From positions 62,001 to 126,000 of the forward strand of contig NZ_BMLX01000007.1 of NCBI RefSeq assembly GCF_014645535.1: 64,000 nt of DNA. The letters are read 5' to 3'. Shown here one piece after another: positions 37,536-45,537 of the stretch. Position numbers and translations under genes: made by a program. The stretch's first letter is position 1, and every line of letters begins with the position of its first letter. Source of the stretch: Silvimonas iriomotensis. Lineage in GTDB: Bacteria > Pseudomonadota > Gammaproteobacteria > Burkholderiales > Chitinibacteraceae. The notes under the pieces were generated by a model. The model was not told the DNA's origin, ran no database searches, and saw only the letters and a list, made by a program, of their open reading frames with translations.

Positions 37536-37613
37536 GGTGATTTCCTTTTTCCGTGTGCGGCGACGTGCCGCGTTGAATGCAGCATGGACCATCAGGCGAC
37601 GAAAATGAAATAG

Positions 37614-37649
37614 ATTGATATGATGAATCAATCACTTAATCTGATTGAT
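37614..37649. promoter_or_regulatory. LysR-type operator between the NTF2-like and LysR genes
   Basis: ATCAATCA (37627-37634) and TGATTGAT (37642-37649) are perfect inverted arms with a 7-base spacer. A second overlapping pair ATTGAT (37614) / ATCAAT (37627) is seen. It ends 8 bases before the LysR ATG, as expected for an autoregulatory site. Confidence 0.65.
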
Positions 37650-37657
37650 CATCCAGT

Positions 37658-38554
37658 ATGGATTTACGCCAGCTCCGCTACTTTCTGGCCGTGGCCGAAG
37701 AAGCCCATTTTGGCCGCGCCGCAGAACGGCTGCATATTGTCCAGCCGGCCTTGAGCATGCAGATCAAGGCGCTGGAAGACGAACTGGGCGGCCCCTTGTT
37801 TGTACGCACCAGCCGCAAGGTAGAACTCACCGCCGCCGGTGAAGTCTTGCTGATCGAAGCCCGCCGCACGCTGGAGCAAGCCGAGCGCGCGCGCGTGGCG
37901 GTGCAGGATTCACTCAGCGGCCAGTTGGGCACCGTGCGCATCGGCTTTGCCGGCAACGCCGTGTTCAGCGGCCAGCTGGTAACCGACCTGCACCGGTTTC
38001 ACCGCGCCTATCCGCACGCCGGGCTAGAGGTCGTGGAGGTGCCGCCGCAAGAACAACTGGATGCGCTGCTGGCCGGGCGGATCGACGTCGCCTACTGCCC
38101 GGATCACGGCGGGCTGGCCACGCCGGGGCTGGATGTGGTGCAGGTAGGCGAATGGCCCTTGCTGGCGGCCATGGCGACCGATCACCCGCTGACCAGCCGG
38201 GTGCATATCGGCTTGTCGGATATCGCCGCGCAGCCGCTGATCATTTATAGCGCGCAGGAAGACAGCGACGGCGTGCTGGATGTACTGCGGGCCGAGTTCG
38301 GGCGTGAGCCGGTAATTGCCCACCGCGCCAGCAATACACTGAGCGTGGTGGCGCTGGCTGCTGCCGGCCTGGGAGTGGCGCTGGTGCCGGCCTCGCTGGC
38401 GGAAATCGCCATGCCTGGCATGACCTACCGCGCCATCATGCATCCTGCGCTGTCGGCCAGCCTGGTGCGGATCAACCGCAGCGACGAAACCACGGGCGCA
38501 GTGCGCGCTTACCTGGCACTGGCCGATACACCGGAAGACGGGCTGGACGACTAA
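37658..38554 (+). CDS. LysR-family transcriptional regulator
   Basis: A 298-residue LysR regulator. The N-terminal HTH (MDLRQLRYFLAVAEEAHFGRAAERLHIVQPALSMQIKALE) is followed by a periplasmic-binding-like effector domain (RIGFAGNAVFSGQLVTDLHRF onward; GLGVALVPASLAE near the end). The sequence resembles the BenM/CatR-like aromatic group, but the effector is unknown. It is divergent from an NTF2-like enzyme gene and has an inverted-repeat operator at its start. Confidence 0.9.
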   Translation: MDLRQLRYFLAVAEEAHFGRAAERLHIVQPALSMQIKALEDELGGPLFVRTSRKVELTAAGEVLLIEARRTLEQAERARVAVQDSLSGQLGTVRIGFAGNAVFSGQLVTDLHRFHRAYPHAGLEVVEVPPQEQLDALLAGRIDVAYCPDHGGLATPGLDVVQVGEWPLLAAMATDHPLTSRVHIGLSDIAAQPLIIYSAQEDSDGVLDVLRAEFGREPVIAHRASNTLSVVALAAAGLGVALVPASLAEIAMPGMTYRAIMHPALSASLVRINRSDETTGAVRAYLALADTPEDGLDD

Positions 38555-38563
38555 GCAGGCCGC

Positions 38564-39262
38564 TCAGTCAAATTTGAAAGCGATGGTTTCTTCACCACGC
38601 CGGAACAGCACATTGGGCCCTTGCAGGGTCAAATGCCATTCTTCGCTGGCCAGCGGCTTTTTGCGACGAAACGCGCGCACATTCACCACCGCCACATTCA
38701 CGCCGTGGTCCGGATCGCGCACGGATTCATACAGGATCAGATCTACATTACCCGCCTCACGCGCGGCGCTGCCCAGTTCGTGCGTTGAGGCGTAGTTATC
38801 GGGCTGGTTCCACAATTCGGCGTGATCACTGAACGGCGGCTGCGTCAGGTCTATGGCCTTGCCCGCCACACTGATCTGGAACAAGGTACGCGCCAGCGTG
38901 ACGTGCGTATCGCGCAGGCCTTCAGACGCCCGGTTAAACCGATGCTGCCAGTAGCCGGATTCAGCCATGGCGGTCACTTTGTGATTGGCCGCATACAACA
39001 TCCCCAGCGCCCCTGGCCGCACAAAGCGGCTGCCATTGGGCGGATGCGCCGGATAACGGAACGGCGTCGCCAGCAGGTAATGCAACTTGCTGGCTTCGGC
39101 CGGCAACGGCGGCTTGTTGTCGTCCAGAATGGCTTCCAGCAGCGCTTGTTCGTCCGGATCGTTATCCACCAGCGCCAGCGTTGCCACTTCGCGCTGGGTT
39201 TCCACCGAACGCCAGGGCTTGAGCGTGACTTCTGCGTTAGATACGGCCGCGCATGGAATCAA
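38564..39262 (-). CDS. RES-domain toxin (NAD+ phosphorylase/ADP-ribosyltransferase-like)
   Basis: A 232-residue RES-domain protein. The name-giving residues are recognisable: Arg in PFRYPAHPPNGSRF, Glu in AMAESGYWQHRF and Ser in LILYESVRDP. Characterised RES toxins degrade or modify NAD+ or ADP-ribosylate a host enzyme. The preceding gene is an Xre/MbcA/ParS-type antitoxin, whose stop overlaps this ORF by 26 bases, so translation is coupled. The only in-frame initiation codon near the overlap is TTG at 39262; the true start is uncertain. Confidence 0.85.
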   Translation of the reverse strand: MIPCAAVSNAEVTLKPWRSVETQREVATLALVDNDPDEQALLEAILDDNKPPLPAEASKLHYLLATPFRYPAHPPNGSRFVRPGALGMLYAANHKVTAMAESGYWQHRFNRASEGLRDTHVTLARTLFQISVAGKAIDLTQPPFSDHAELWNQPDNYASTHELGSAAREAGNVDLILYESVRDPDHGVNVAVVNVRAFRRKKPLASEEWHLTLQGPNVLFRRGEETIAFKFD

Positions 39263-39614
39263 GATAAATGCCTACCTGAAACAGACCCGCCGCACCACGG
39301 CGCAGGATATCGGACGGCACGCCGCCCAGATCGGTATTGGGCGAGTGCATCCAGCGGCGGATCAAATCCTCCTGCCCGCCCAGAATGCTCGACAACGAGC
39401 GGTACACGCGGATCAGCGCCAGCGCGACATCCCACTCGGGCCGGTGAATGTTGAGTTCATACTGGCCGTGCACCATACGGCTGACACTGGCACCAGACAA
39501 ACCCAGCAAACGGCCCAGGTCAGATTGACGGAAATCCAGCTTCTCAGCCGTGCGCACCACGGCCCGGGTCACCACGGCTTCTTCTTGCGGTGTCGGTTTT
39601 TGCAGAGCGGTCAT
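39237..39614 (-). CDS. Xre/MbcA/ParS-type antitoxin of the RES toxin
   Basis: A 125-residue protein with an Xre-like HTH (FRQSDLGRLLGLSGASVSRMVHGQYEL) and a C-terminal toxin-binding ParS/MbcA domain (ALALIRVYRSLSSILGGQEDLIRRWMHSPNTDLGG, read in pieces). It should neutralise the RES protein and autoregulate. AAGGAG lies 7 bases before the ATG at 39614. The long upstream frame to 40019 is repeat-derived (including poly Ala-Thr) and not coding. Confidence 0.87.
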   Translation of the reverse strand: MTALQKPTPQEEAVVTRAVVRTAEKLDFRQSDLGRLLGLSGASVSRMVHGQYELNIHRPEWDVALALIRVYRSLSSILGGQEDLIRRWMHSPNTDLGGVPSDILRRGAAGLFQVGIYLDSMRGRI

Positions 39615-39848
39615 GGTGGATCTCCTTTTTCTACTGAAAATATACCACGCATTCTTTTCCAAAGAAAAACCCGGCCGGTTAAACGGCAACGGGCTCTCAT
39701 CATCTCGCCCGCACCTGGCACGGCGCATGAGGCGGATGGGGCAGCGATGCATCGGCCTGCCCGGATACTGTGGCGCTACTGCCGGTAAAGGTTGGCCTCT
39801 ACCGCTTCCTTCATTCAATGCTTGCGGACTTGCCCGCATCGCAACTGG

Positions 39849-39868
39849 ATTCCCGCCTTCGCGGGAAT
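39849..39868. repeat. dRS3-like 20-mer (perfect arms)
   Basis: ATTCCC-N8-GGGAAT (N8 = GCCTTCGC) exactly matches the pattern known as dRS3 in Neisseria. It lies upstream of composite copy C. Confidence 0.75.
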
Positions 39869-39927
39869 GACGAAGTTGGGGGCGACGCAAGTCATCCTTG
39901 CGGGCAAAGAACCCGACCATCACTGCG

Positions 39928-40230
39928 GCTGTCGCTGTTGCAGTTGCAGTTGCAGTTGCTGTTGTAGTTGCCGTTGCCTTTGACGTTGGCCCCCTTGACT
40001 GCGCCGAGCATCGCAGCAAGGCGCGGGGTTTCGGCGTAAGGGTGTTTGAGGGCTTTAGCCCGAGTTCCCTGGAGCCAGCCGCGCCTTGCGAGAAGCACAG
40101 GGAACTCGCGCAGCGAGCGCAGTCGCCGGGGTCGCCTTTCTTTGGTTACTTTCTTTGGCGACGCAAAGAAAGTAACGTGCTCCGGCCACCGCCGGTATCA
40201 AAACACCCGCGCCGTCAGGCGCTAACACAC
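39928..40230 (+). repeat. Composite dispersed repeat, copy C
   Basis: The hexamer tract (39928-39975, eight units, GCAGTT/GCTGTT/GCCGTT types) is followed by the shared core. The hairpin arms are GTTACTTTCTTTG (40145-40157) and CAAAGAAAGTAAC (40164-40176), which differ from copies A and B on both arms together. The GCGCC/GGCGC mini-hairpin ends it. Confidence 0.9.
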
Positions 40231-40313
40231 GCCGTTACTACCGCAAAGGTGGATTGTCGCTACCACTCCAAATCCACCCTGCACACGAACAAAACCTTCC
40301 CGCCCCAGACTGG

Positions 40314-40333
40314 ATTCCCGCCTCCGCAAGAAT
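40314..40333. repeat. dRS3-like 20-mer (decayed right arm)
   Basis: ATTCCC-N8-AAGAAT, downstream of copy C, in the same orientation as the element at 39849. Confidence 0.5.
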
Positions 40334-40371
40334 GACCCAGCGGTGACCAGCCCAGCCAGGCCAGACAAAAT

Positions 40372-41934
40372 TCAATGCCCCCCACCACCAGACCCCGCCG
40401 AATTCCCGAACGGCGGCCGCGCAAACCACACCACCACCACCAGCGCGAGGAAAATCACCCCCAGCAGCCAGAACACTTCCTTGGTGGCGATCATGAACGC
40501 CTGCTGGCTGATCACCTGGTCAATCTGCGCATAAGCAGACTGCCCGGCCACGCCCAGGTCTTGCAGCTTGCCCAGATAATCCGACGTTGCCGGGCTGGCA
40601 CTGGTGATGTTCTCGGTCAAACGCGCATGGCTGAACGTCTGGCGCCGATCCCACAGGAACACGGCGATGGCGGTGGCGAAACTGCCGGAAATGGTCCGGA
40701 AGAAGTTCGACAAGCCAGAGGCCGAGGCCATTTGCCCGCCATTCAGCCCGGACAAGATGATCTGGTTGATCGGGATAAAGAAACACGCAATGGCAATACC
40801 CTGGGCAAACCGCGCCATGGCGATGTAACCAAAGTTGGTTTCCAGGGTAAAGCCGGAGTACCAGAACATGGTGGCAGCGAAGGTTGCAAACGCCACCGAA
40901 GACACCAGCCGCAGTTCGAGCTTGTTGATGTTCTTGCCGATAACGGGCGACAGGAACAGCGCCAGCACCCCGCCCGGCGCGGTAGCAATACCGGCCCAGG
41001 TGGCGTTGTAACCCATCACGGTCTGCAGCCACAGCGGGAACAGCACGGTCGAGCCGAAGAAGCAGAACATGCCCAGCGACAGCACGATCACGCCAATGCG
41101 GAAGTTGTGCCGCTTCAAGAGCGTCAGATCAACGATCGGGTGCTCATCCGTCAGTTCCCACGCCACAAAATAGCTGATGGCCATCGTGGCAATCACCGCC
41201 AGCGTCACAATGAACGTGGAGTTGAACCAGTCCAGGTCGTTACCGTTATCCAGCATCATCTGCAGGCTGCCCACACCCAGTACCAGCAAGATCAGGCCCA
41301 CGACGTCGATCGGTTTTTTCACCGTCGGCGTTTCGCGGTGCTTGAGCAATTGCCAGGAGGCAATCCCCGCAGCAATCCCGATCGGCACGTTGATGTAGAA
41401 AATCCACGGCCAGCTGTACTGGTCGGTGATATAGCCACCCAGCAACGGGCCAAAGATCGGCGCGACAATGACGGTCATGGACCACAGCGCTAGCGCCACG
41501 CCTTTTTTCTCGGGCGGGTAGTTGTTCAGCAACAGCGTTTGCGACAGCGGCACCATCGGGCCGGAGACGAGGCCTTGCAGGAAGCGGAATGCCACCAGCA
41601 TGGGCAGGCTATTGGCCAGACCACACATGATGGACATCAGCGTGAACAACAGAACGGACATCGAAAAGCATTTGACCTGGCCAAAGCGGCCGGCCAGCCA
41701 GCCGGTCAGCGGCACGGCAATGGCCGCGGCCAGACCGTAAGAGCTGATCGCCCAGGTCCCCTGGTTGGCCGCCACCGCCAGATCACCGGCAATGTGCGGC
41801 ACGGACACGTTCACAATGGTCGTGTCCAGAATTTCCATGAACGTGGCGAACGAAAGCGCCACGGTCATCATGCCCAGTTTGGCGCCGTGCAAGGGCGCCG
41901 GGCTGGGTGCAACCGCCTGAGAACTGGCAGTCAT
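40372..41934 (-). CDS. emrB: DHA2-family multidrug efflux permease, EmrB-like
   Basis: A 520-residue, 14-helix MFS permease of the EmrB/QacA subfamily. Motif C-like and DHA2 markers include FATFMEILDTTIVNVSVPHIAGDL, GWLAGRFGQVK, FRFLQGLVSGPMVPLSQ and LSGLNGGQMASASGLSNFFRTISGS. It exports hydrophobic drugs by proton antiport through an EmrA adaptor and an outer-membrane channel. All three parts are encoded here, under a MarR regulator. GGAGG lies about 7 bases before the ATG. Confidence 0.93.
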   Translation of the reverse strand: MTASSQAVAPSPAPLHGAKLGMMTVALSFATFMEILDTTIVNVSVPHIAGDLAVAANQGTWAISSYGLAAAIAVPLTGWLAGRFGQVKCFSMSVLLFTLMSIMCGLANSLPMLVAFRFLQGLVSGPMVPLSQTLLLNNYPPEKKGVALALWSMTVIVAPIFGPLLGGYITDQYSWPWIFYINVPIGIAAGIASWQLLKHRETPTVKKPIDVVGLILLVLGVGSLQMMLDNGNDLDWFNSTFIVTLAVIATMAISYFVAWELTDEHPIVDLTLLKRHNFRIGVIVLSLGMFCFFGSTVLFPLWLQTVMGYNATWAGIATAPGGVLALFLSPVIGKNINKLELRLVSSVAFATFAATMFWYSGFTLETNFGYIAMARFAQGIAIACFFIPINQIILSGLNGGQMASASGLSNFFRTISGSFATAIAVFLWDRRQTFSHARLTENITSASPATSDYLGKLQDLGVAGQSAYAQIDQVISQQAFMIATKEVFWLLGVIFLALVVVVWFARPPFGNSAGSGGGGH

Positions 41935-41992
41935 GTTGAGCCTCCAGACGGAGTTTGCCCGTCATGGCCGCAGATGATGCGGCCACAACCGG

Positions 41993-42172
41993 CTATTTGA
42001 TTACGGTAAGGATCCAGCGGTTTTCACGGCTGGCCACCCAGCGCACAAACGGCAGGCGCAGCGGTTCGGGCACCAGCGATGCCAGTGCCATCAGCACGGC
42101 CAGCCCGGTCCACGAACTCACCAGCTGCCGGATCAAGGCAACCGTGGCGTGATGGTCAGCGTTAAAGATCAC
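41993..42172 (-). CDS. 59-residue membrane-type small protein between emrA and emrB (previously uncalled)
   Basis: A GTG-initiated ORF whose start overlaps the emrA stop codon as GTGA, a standard translational-coupling arrangement. It encodes 59 residues. A polar N-terminus (VIFNADHHATVALIRQLVSS, first codon GTG) precedes a hydrophobic segment (WTGLAVLMALASLVP, about 21-35) and a basic tail ending WILTVIK. It ends 58 bases before emrB. I do not recognise a family. It could be an accessory subunit of the pump or a leader coupling emrA to emrB expression. Confidence 0.5.
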   Translation of the reverse strand: MIFNADHHATVALIRQLVSSWTGLAVLMALASLVPEPLRLPFVRWVASRENRWILTVIK

Positions 42173-43332
42173 TTGCCCAGATTCTTGCGCACGATGCTAT
42201 CGGCCAGCTTGTCGGCTTCCTGCATCGGTTGGCTGAAGGCTTCGGTGCTGAACAGCGGCTTGTTTTCCGGTGCGGAAGACAGCACGGCACCGTCGCGGCT
42301 GTGGGTATCAACTTCCACCACCATCGACAGACCAACGCGCAGCGGGTGATCAGCCAGTTCTTTCTTGTCCAGCTCAATCCGTACCGGCACGCGCTGAACC
42401 ACCTTGATCCAGTTACCGGTGGCGTTCTGCGCTGGCAACAGGCTGAACGCGCTACCCGTACCGGCGCCCAGACCCACTACCTTGCCGGAGTACTCGACCT
42501 TGCCGCCGTAGATATCGGCAGTCAGCTTTGCCGGCTGGCCAATGCGGATATTGCGCAGTTCGGATTCCTTGAAGTTGGCATCTACCCACACTTGATCCAG
42601 CGGCACGATCGACAGCAGCGATTGTCCCGGGGTGATGCGGGCGCCCACCTGCACGCCACGCTTGGCCACATAGCCAGACGCCGGCGCGACGATGGCGTTG
42701 CGCTGTACCGAGAGCCACGCTTGTTCAAAATTGGCGCGGGCACGCAGCACGGTCGGGTTGTTGGGGATGTCCACACCGTCAATCGAGGCATGCGCGGCAG
42801 CGGCTTGTTTCTCTGCAACATCCAGCGCGGCCTTGGCGGTTTCGACCGAGTCTTTGGCGTGCGAGACTTCTTCGCTCGACACGGTATGGTCCGCGGCCAG
42901 CGGGGCGCGACGGTTCAGGTCGTCTTGCGCCTTGGCCAGATCGATCTTGCGCTGGGCCAGGGCAGCGTCATATTGCGCGGCGTTGGCGTATTGCTGGCGC
43001 AACTGGCGCACGGCATCGCCCAGGGCGGCTTCAGACTGGGCCAGCGCCACTTTGGCGTCGACCGGGTCCAGCTTCACCAGTTCTTCACCGGCTTTGACAA
43101 ACTGGGTTTCGTCCGCGCGGATTTCCGTCACGGTGCCGGTCACCTGGCTGGTCAGCGTCACCAGGTTGCCGCCGACGTAGGCGTTGTCGGTTTCTTCACG
43201 TTGCGACAACACGGTCGCGTAGTAAATGCCATAGCCAATGCCTGCCAGCACGAACACGGTGGTCAGGATCGCCATCACCGGCTTGCGGCGTTTTTGCTCT
43301 GCCGGTTGGGCTGCGTTGGTTTCGGTGGTCAT
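42169..43332 (-). CDS. emrA: EmrA-like membrane-fusion (HlyD family) adaptor
   Basis: A 387-residue periplasmic adaptor. One N-terminal membrane anchor (PVMAILTTVFVLAGIGYGIYYA), a split lipoyl domain (QVTGTVTEIRADETQFVKAGEELVKLDP and AIVAPASGYVAKRGVQVGARITPGQSLLSIVPL, read in pieces), a long coiled-coil hairpin (about 95-200) and a beta-barrel domain are visible. It bridges EmrB to the outer-membrane channel. The start at 43332 (MTTETNAAQ) has GGAG 9 bases before it; the longer ORF to 43461 overlaps an inverted repeat. Confidence 0.92.
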   Translation of the reverse strand: MTTETNAAQPAEQKRRKPVMAILTTVFVLAGIGYGIYYATVLSQREETDNAYVGGNLVTLTSQVTGTVTEIRADETQFVKAGEELVKLDPVDAKVALAQSEAALGDAVRQLRQQYANAAQYDAALAQRKIDLAKAQDDLNRRAPLAADHTVSSEEVSHAKDSVETAKAALDVAEKQAAAAHASIDGVDIPNNPTVLRARANFEQAWLSVQRNAIVAPASGYVAKRGVQVGARITPGQSLLSIVPLDQVWVDANFKESELRNIRIGQPAKLTADIYGGKVEYSGKVVGLGAGTGSAFSLLPAQNATGNWIKVVQRVPVRIELDKKELADHPLRVGLSMVVEVDTHSRDGAVLSSAPENKPLFSTEAFSQPMQEADKLADSIVRKNLGK

Positions 43333-43356
43333 TGCAAATATCTCCGGAATCGGGGC

Positions 43357-43414
43357 GGCTAACAAAATCCTGCTGGCTGTGGCGCACTCGCTTGCCAGCA
43401 GAATTTTGTTAGCC
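43357..43414 (-). promoter_or_regulatory. 21-bp inverted repeat before emrA
   Basis: 43357-43377 and 43394-43414 are complementary at 20 of 21 positions (arms begin GGCTAACAAAAT), with a 16-base loop. It occupies the gap between the outer-membrane gene's stop and emrA, and its RNA would form a strong hairpin 25 bases before the emrA start. Confidence 0.6.
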
Positions 43415-43471
43415 ACCCCCTGTTTATTTTCATCAGGCCGGCAAACCGCCAGCCGCTTCAATCAAGTCTGT

Positions 43472-44902
43472 TCAGTTCGCTTTGGCAACCGTATCTGCTG
43501 GCGCTTCGTAGCCACCACCCAGTGCGTGGGTCAGGCCGATTTCAGCAGCAAGCTGGCGGTTCTTCAGAATCAGCAACTGTTCCTGGATCATCAGCACCGG
43601 CAACTGGGCGCGCAGCACGGAACCCTGATCGGTCAGGCCGTTCTGCATGCGGCGTTGCTGGTTGTCGCGCACGGCTTCAGAGGCACGCAGGTACGCCGTC
43701 ATGGCTTTTTCCTGATCGGCCAGACCTTGCAGGGCGATACCCTGGTTGGCCACGTCCTGCACCGCGTTGACCAGCGCCTGGTTGTACTGGGCGATGATCA
43801 CGTCACGCTGGGCGCGATCACCCTGCAGACCGGCCGAGAGACGACCGTTATCGAAAATCGGGAAGCTGATGCCCGGCGTGATGCCCATGGTGCGGGTACC
43901 GCGCTTGAGGAAGTCATCCAGACTGATACTGGAGAAACCAATGAACGCCGAGATATTGATATCCGGATAGAACGCGGCCTTGTCGGCTTCTGTGCGCTTC
44001 ACGCTGGCTTCAACCCGCCAGCGCGCCGCTTGCAGATCCGGGCGACGCGACAGCAGATTCAGGCCCAGATCAGTCGGCACACCCCCGGCCGACGCCGGCA
44101 GCGGGATAGCCTTGAGTTGATCAATGCTGGTCACATCACCGGTTGCACCGACCAGCGCGCGCAGGGCTTCGCGGTCTTTGCGTTCGCTGGTGCGCAACTG
44201 GGCAATCACGCTGTCCTGGTTGGCCACGTCACCGCGTGCGCTGCGTTGCACGGCATCGGTATCCAGACCGCTTTGCACCCGGCGGGCGGCGATCTGATGC
44301 AGACGGTCTTGCACGTCGCGCTGTTGTTCCACCACCTGAATGCGGGCCTGGTCGGCTTGCCAGTCGAAATACGCCTCGGCGACAGCTGCAGTCAGTTGTT
44401 GTTCTGCGGCGGCGTAATCGGCCTGGGCAGCGGCGGTTTCGCCCAGCGCGGCAGAGATCTCGGCCTTGTGCTTGCCCCACCAGTCAAAATCGTAAGAGGC
44501 ATTGATCATCGGCTCGGTGTCGGTAATCCAGTTACCGGCCAGCGGCGGCGGGTAGATACCGTACTTGGAGGTCAGCTCACGCGTGGCCCTGACGCTGGCA
44601 TCCACGTTGATGCCATCGGCAGCGCGCGCCTGGCTGACGGCGGTCTGGGCCAGCGCCACGCGGCTTTGCGCCACAGCCAGCGACGGCGAACCCTTGAGGG
44701 CCGCATCAACCAGCGCGTTCAGTTGATCATCGTGATAACGCGTCCACCAGCGGGCGGCGGGCCAGCCTTCCTGTGCCAGCTTGAGCTGGGTGGAAAGCTG
44801 CGCAGCGGCGGCGTCGCGCATCTGTACTGTCGGATGGTCATCCGGGATGCTGGCGCAACCCGCCAGCAATACCAATATGCCAAATGCAAGCTTTTGTTTC
44901 AT
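43472..44902 (-). CDS. Outer-membrane efflux lipoprotein, NodT/OprM family
   Basis: A 476-residue TolC-like outer-membrane factor. It has a lipoprotein signal peptide with lipobox LLAGC (MKQKLAFGILVLLAGC). Two repeated coiled-coil OEP domains follow (WWTRYHDDQLNALVDAAL first; RRPDLQAARWRVEASVKRTEADKAAFYPDINISAFIGF in the second half, read in pieces). It provides the exit duct for the EmrAB pump encoded downstream. The start at 44902 is chosen because the upstream frame is non-coding; a -10-like TTATAA sits only about 7 bases before it, so the leader may be very short. Confidence 0.92.
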   Translation of the reverse strand: MKQKLAFGILVLLAGCASIPDDHPTVQMRDAAAAQLSTQLKLAQEGWPAARWWTRYHDDQLNALVDAALKGSPSLAVAQSRVALAQTAVSQARAADGINVDASVRATRELTSKYGIYPPPLAGNWITDTEPMINASYDFDWWGKHKAEISAALGETAAAQADYAAAEQQLTAAVAEAYFDWQADQARIQVVEQQRDVQDRLHQIAARRVQSGLDTDAVQRSARGDVANQDSVIAQLRTSERKDREALRALVGATGDVTSIDQLKAIPLPASAGGVPTDLGLNLLSRRPDLQAARWRVEASVKRTEADKAAFYPDINISAFIGFSSISLDDFLKRGTRTMGITPGISFPIFDNGRLSAGLQGDRAQRDVIIAQYNQALVNAVQDVANQGIALQGLADQEKAMTAYLRASEAVRDNQQRRMQNGLTDQGSVLRAQLPVLMIQEQLLILKNRQLAAEIGLTHALGGGYEAPADTVAKAN

Positions 44903-44934
44903 GGCGTTATAATCAAAAGTTAAATTATTTGAGC

Positions 44935-44968
44935 AAAAAAAAGTGGCCGAAATCAACCAACCACTTTT
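44935..44968 (-). terminator. Terminator after the marR gene
   Basis: On the minus strand, AAAAGTGG...CCACTTTT followed by further T residues. The pump genes downstream therefore probably have their own promoter. Confidence 0.7.
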
Positions 44969-44993
44969 ATGGATTCTGTTTACAAACAATGGC

Positions 44994-45509
44994 TCAGGCG
45001 AAACCGGCCAGCAGTTTTTTCAGGATGACTTCCAGCTGGTCGCGTTCGTCGTCGCTTAGCACCTTGAACGCCACGAATGCGTAATCCTGGATTTTGGGCA
45101 GGAGTTCCTTGACCAGTTCGTCGCCATGCGGGGCCAGATAAAGGTCAATGCGGCGGCGGTCTTCCGGGTTGGGCTCGCGGGAGAGGAGTTCCTTGGCCAC
45201 CAGCTCATCACAAATCCGCGTGACATTGGCACGGGATTCCCCGGTGGCTTCGGCCAGATCAGAGGGGTTGAGCGGCTTGCCTTGCGAGCTGACCAGCATG
45301 ATCAGCGCCAGAAAACTGATGCGGTTCAGGCCGTATTCACGCAGCACCTGATTCATGCGCGAGTTAAAACCGCCGGCCACGTGCTGCAGCAGCATTTTGA
45401 GCAACACCGCCTGACGGTTGCTGCCGGGAACACGGGAGCAAACACGGTCAATGCGGTTTTCGATATCCGCAAAGCTGGGGATATCGGTCTGATCATGGAT
45501 TTCGTTCAT
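44994..45509 (-). CDS. MarR-family regulator of the efflux pump
   Basis: A 171-residue MarR-type winged-helix regulator. The recognition region is LNPSDLAEATGESRANVTRICDELVAKELLSREPNPEDRRRIDLYLAPHG (read in pieces), with the family DRR in the wing. It lies directly upstream of, and in line with, the outer-membrane/EmrA/EmrB genes and probably represses them until drug binding. Its own promoter and an AAATAGT-N10-ACTATTT palindrome lie immediately upstream, overlapping the end of the UDG-like gene. Confidence 0.9.
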   Translation of the reverse strand: MNEIHDQTDIPSFADIENRIDRVCSRVPGSNRQAVLLKMLLQHVAGGFNSRMNQVLREYGLNRISFLALIMLVSSQGKPLNPSDLAEATGESRANVTRICDELVAKELLSREPNPEDRRRIDLYLAPHGDELVKELLPKIQDYAFVAFKVLSDDERDQLEVILKKLLAGFA

Positions 45510-45513
45510 GAAT

Positions 45514-45537
45514 AAATAGTAAATAGTTGTACTATTT
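45514..45537. promoter_or_regulatory. MarR-type operator
   Basis: AAATAGT-N10-ACTATTT, a perfect 7-bp inverted repeat in a strongly AT-rich stretch 4 bases upstream of the marR-type ATG. It overlaps the stop codon of the UDG-like gene. Confidence 0.7.

Larger units (their letters stand above)
39615..40371. other. Repeat-rich gap between the antitoxin and emrB
   Basis: About 760 bases without a credible gene. It holds a perfect dRS3-like 20-mer, composite copy C and a second dRS3-like 20-mer. A candidate TA promoter lies in AT-rich sequence near 39630-39665. Confidence 0.75.

Noticed and set aside
43238-44923. 561-codon plus-strand ORF opposite the outer-membrane efflux gene
   Set aside because: Shadow of a complete NodT/OprM-like gene with lipobox; also spans emrA, the hairpin and the gap.
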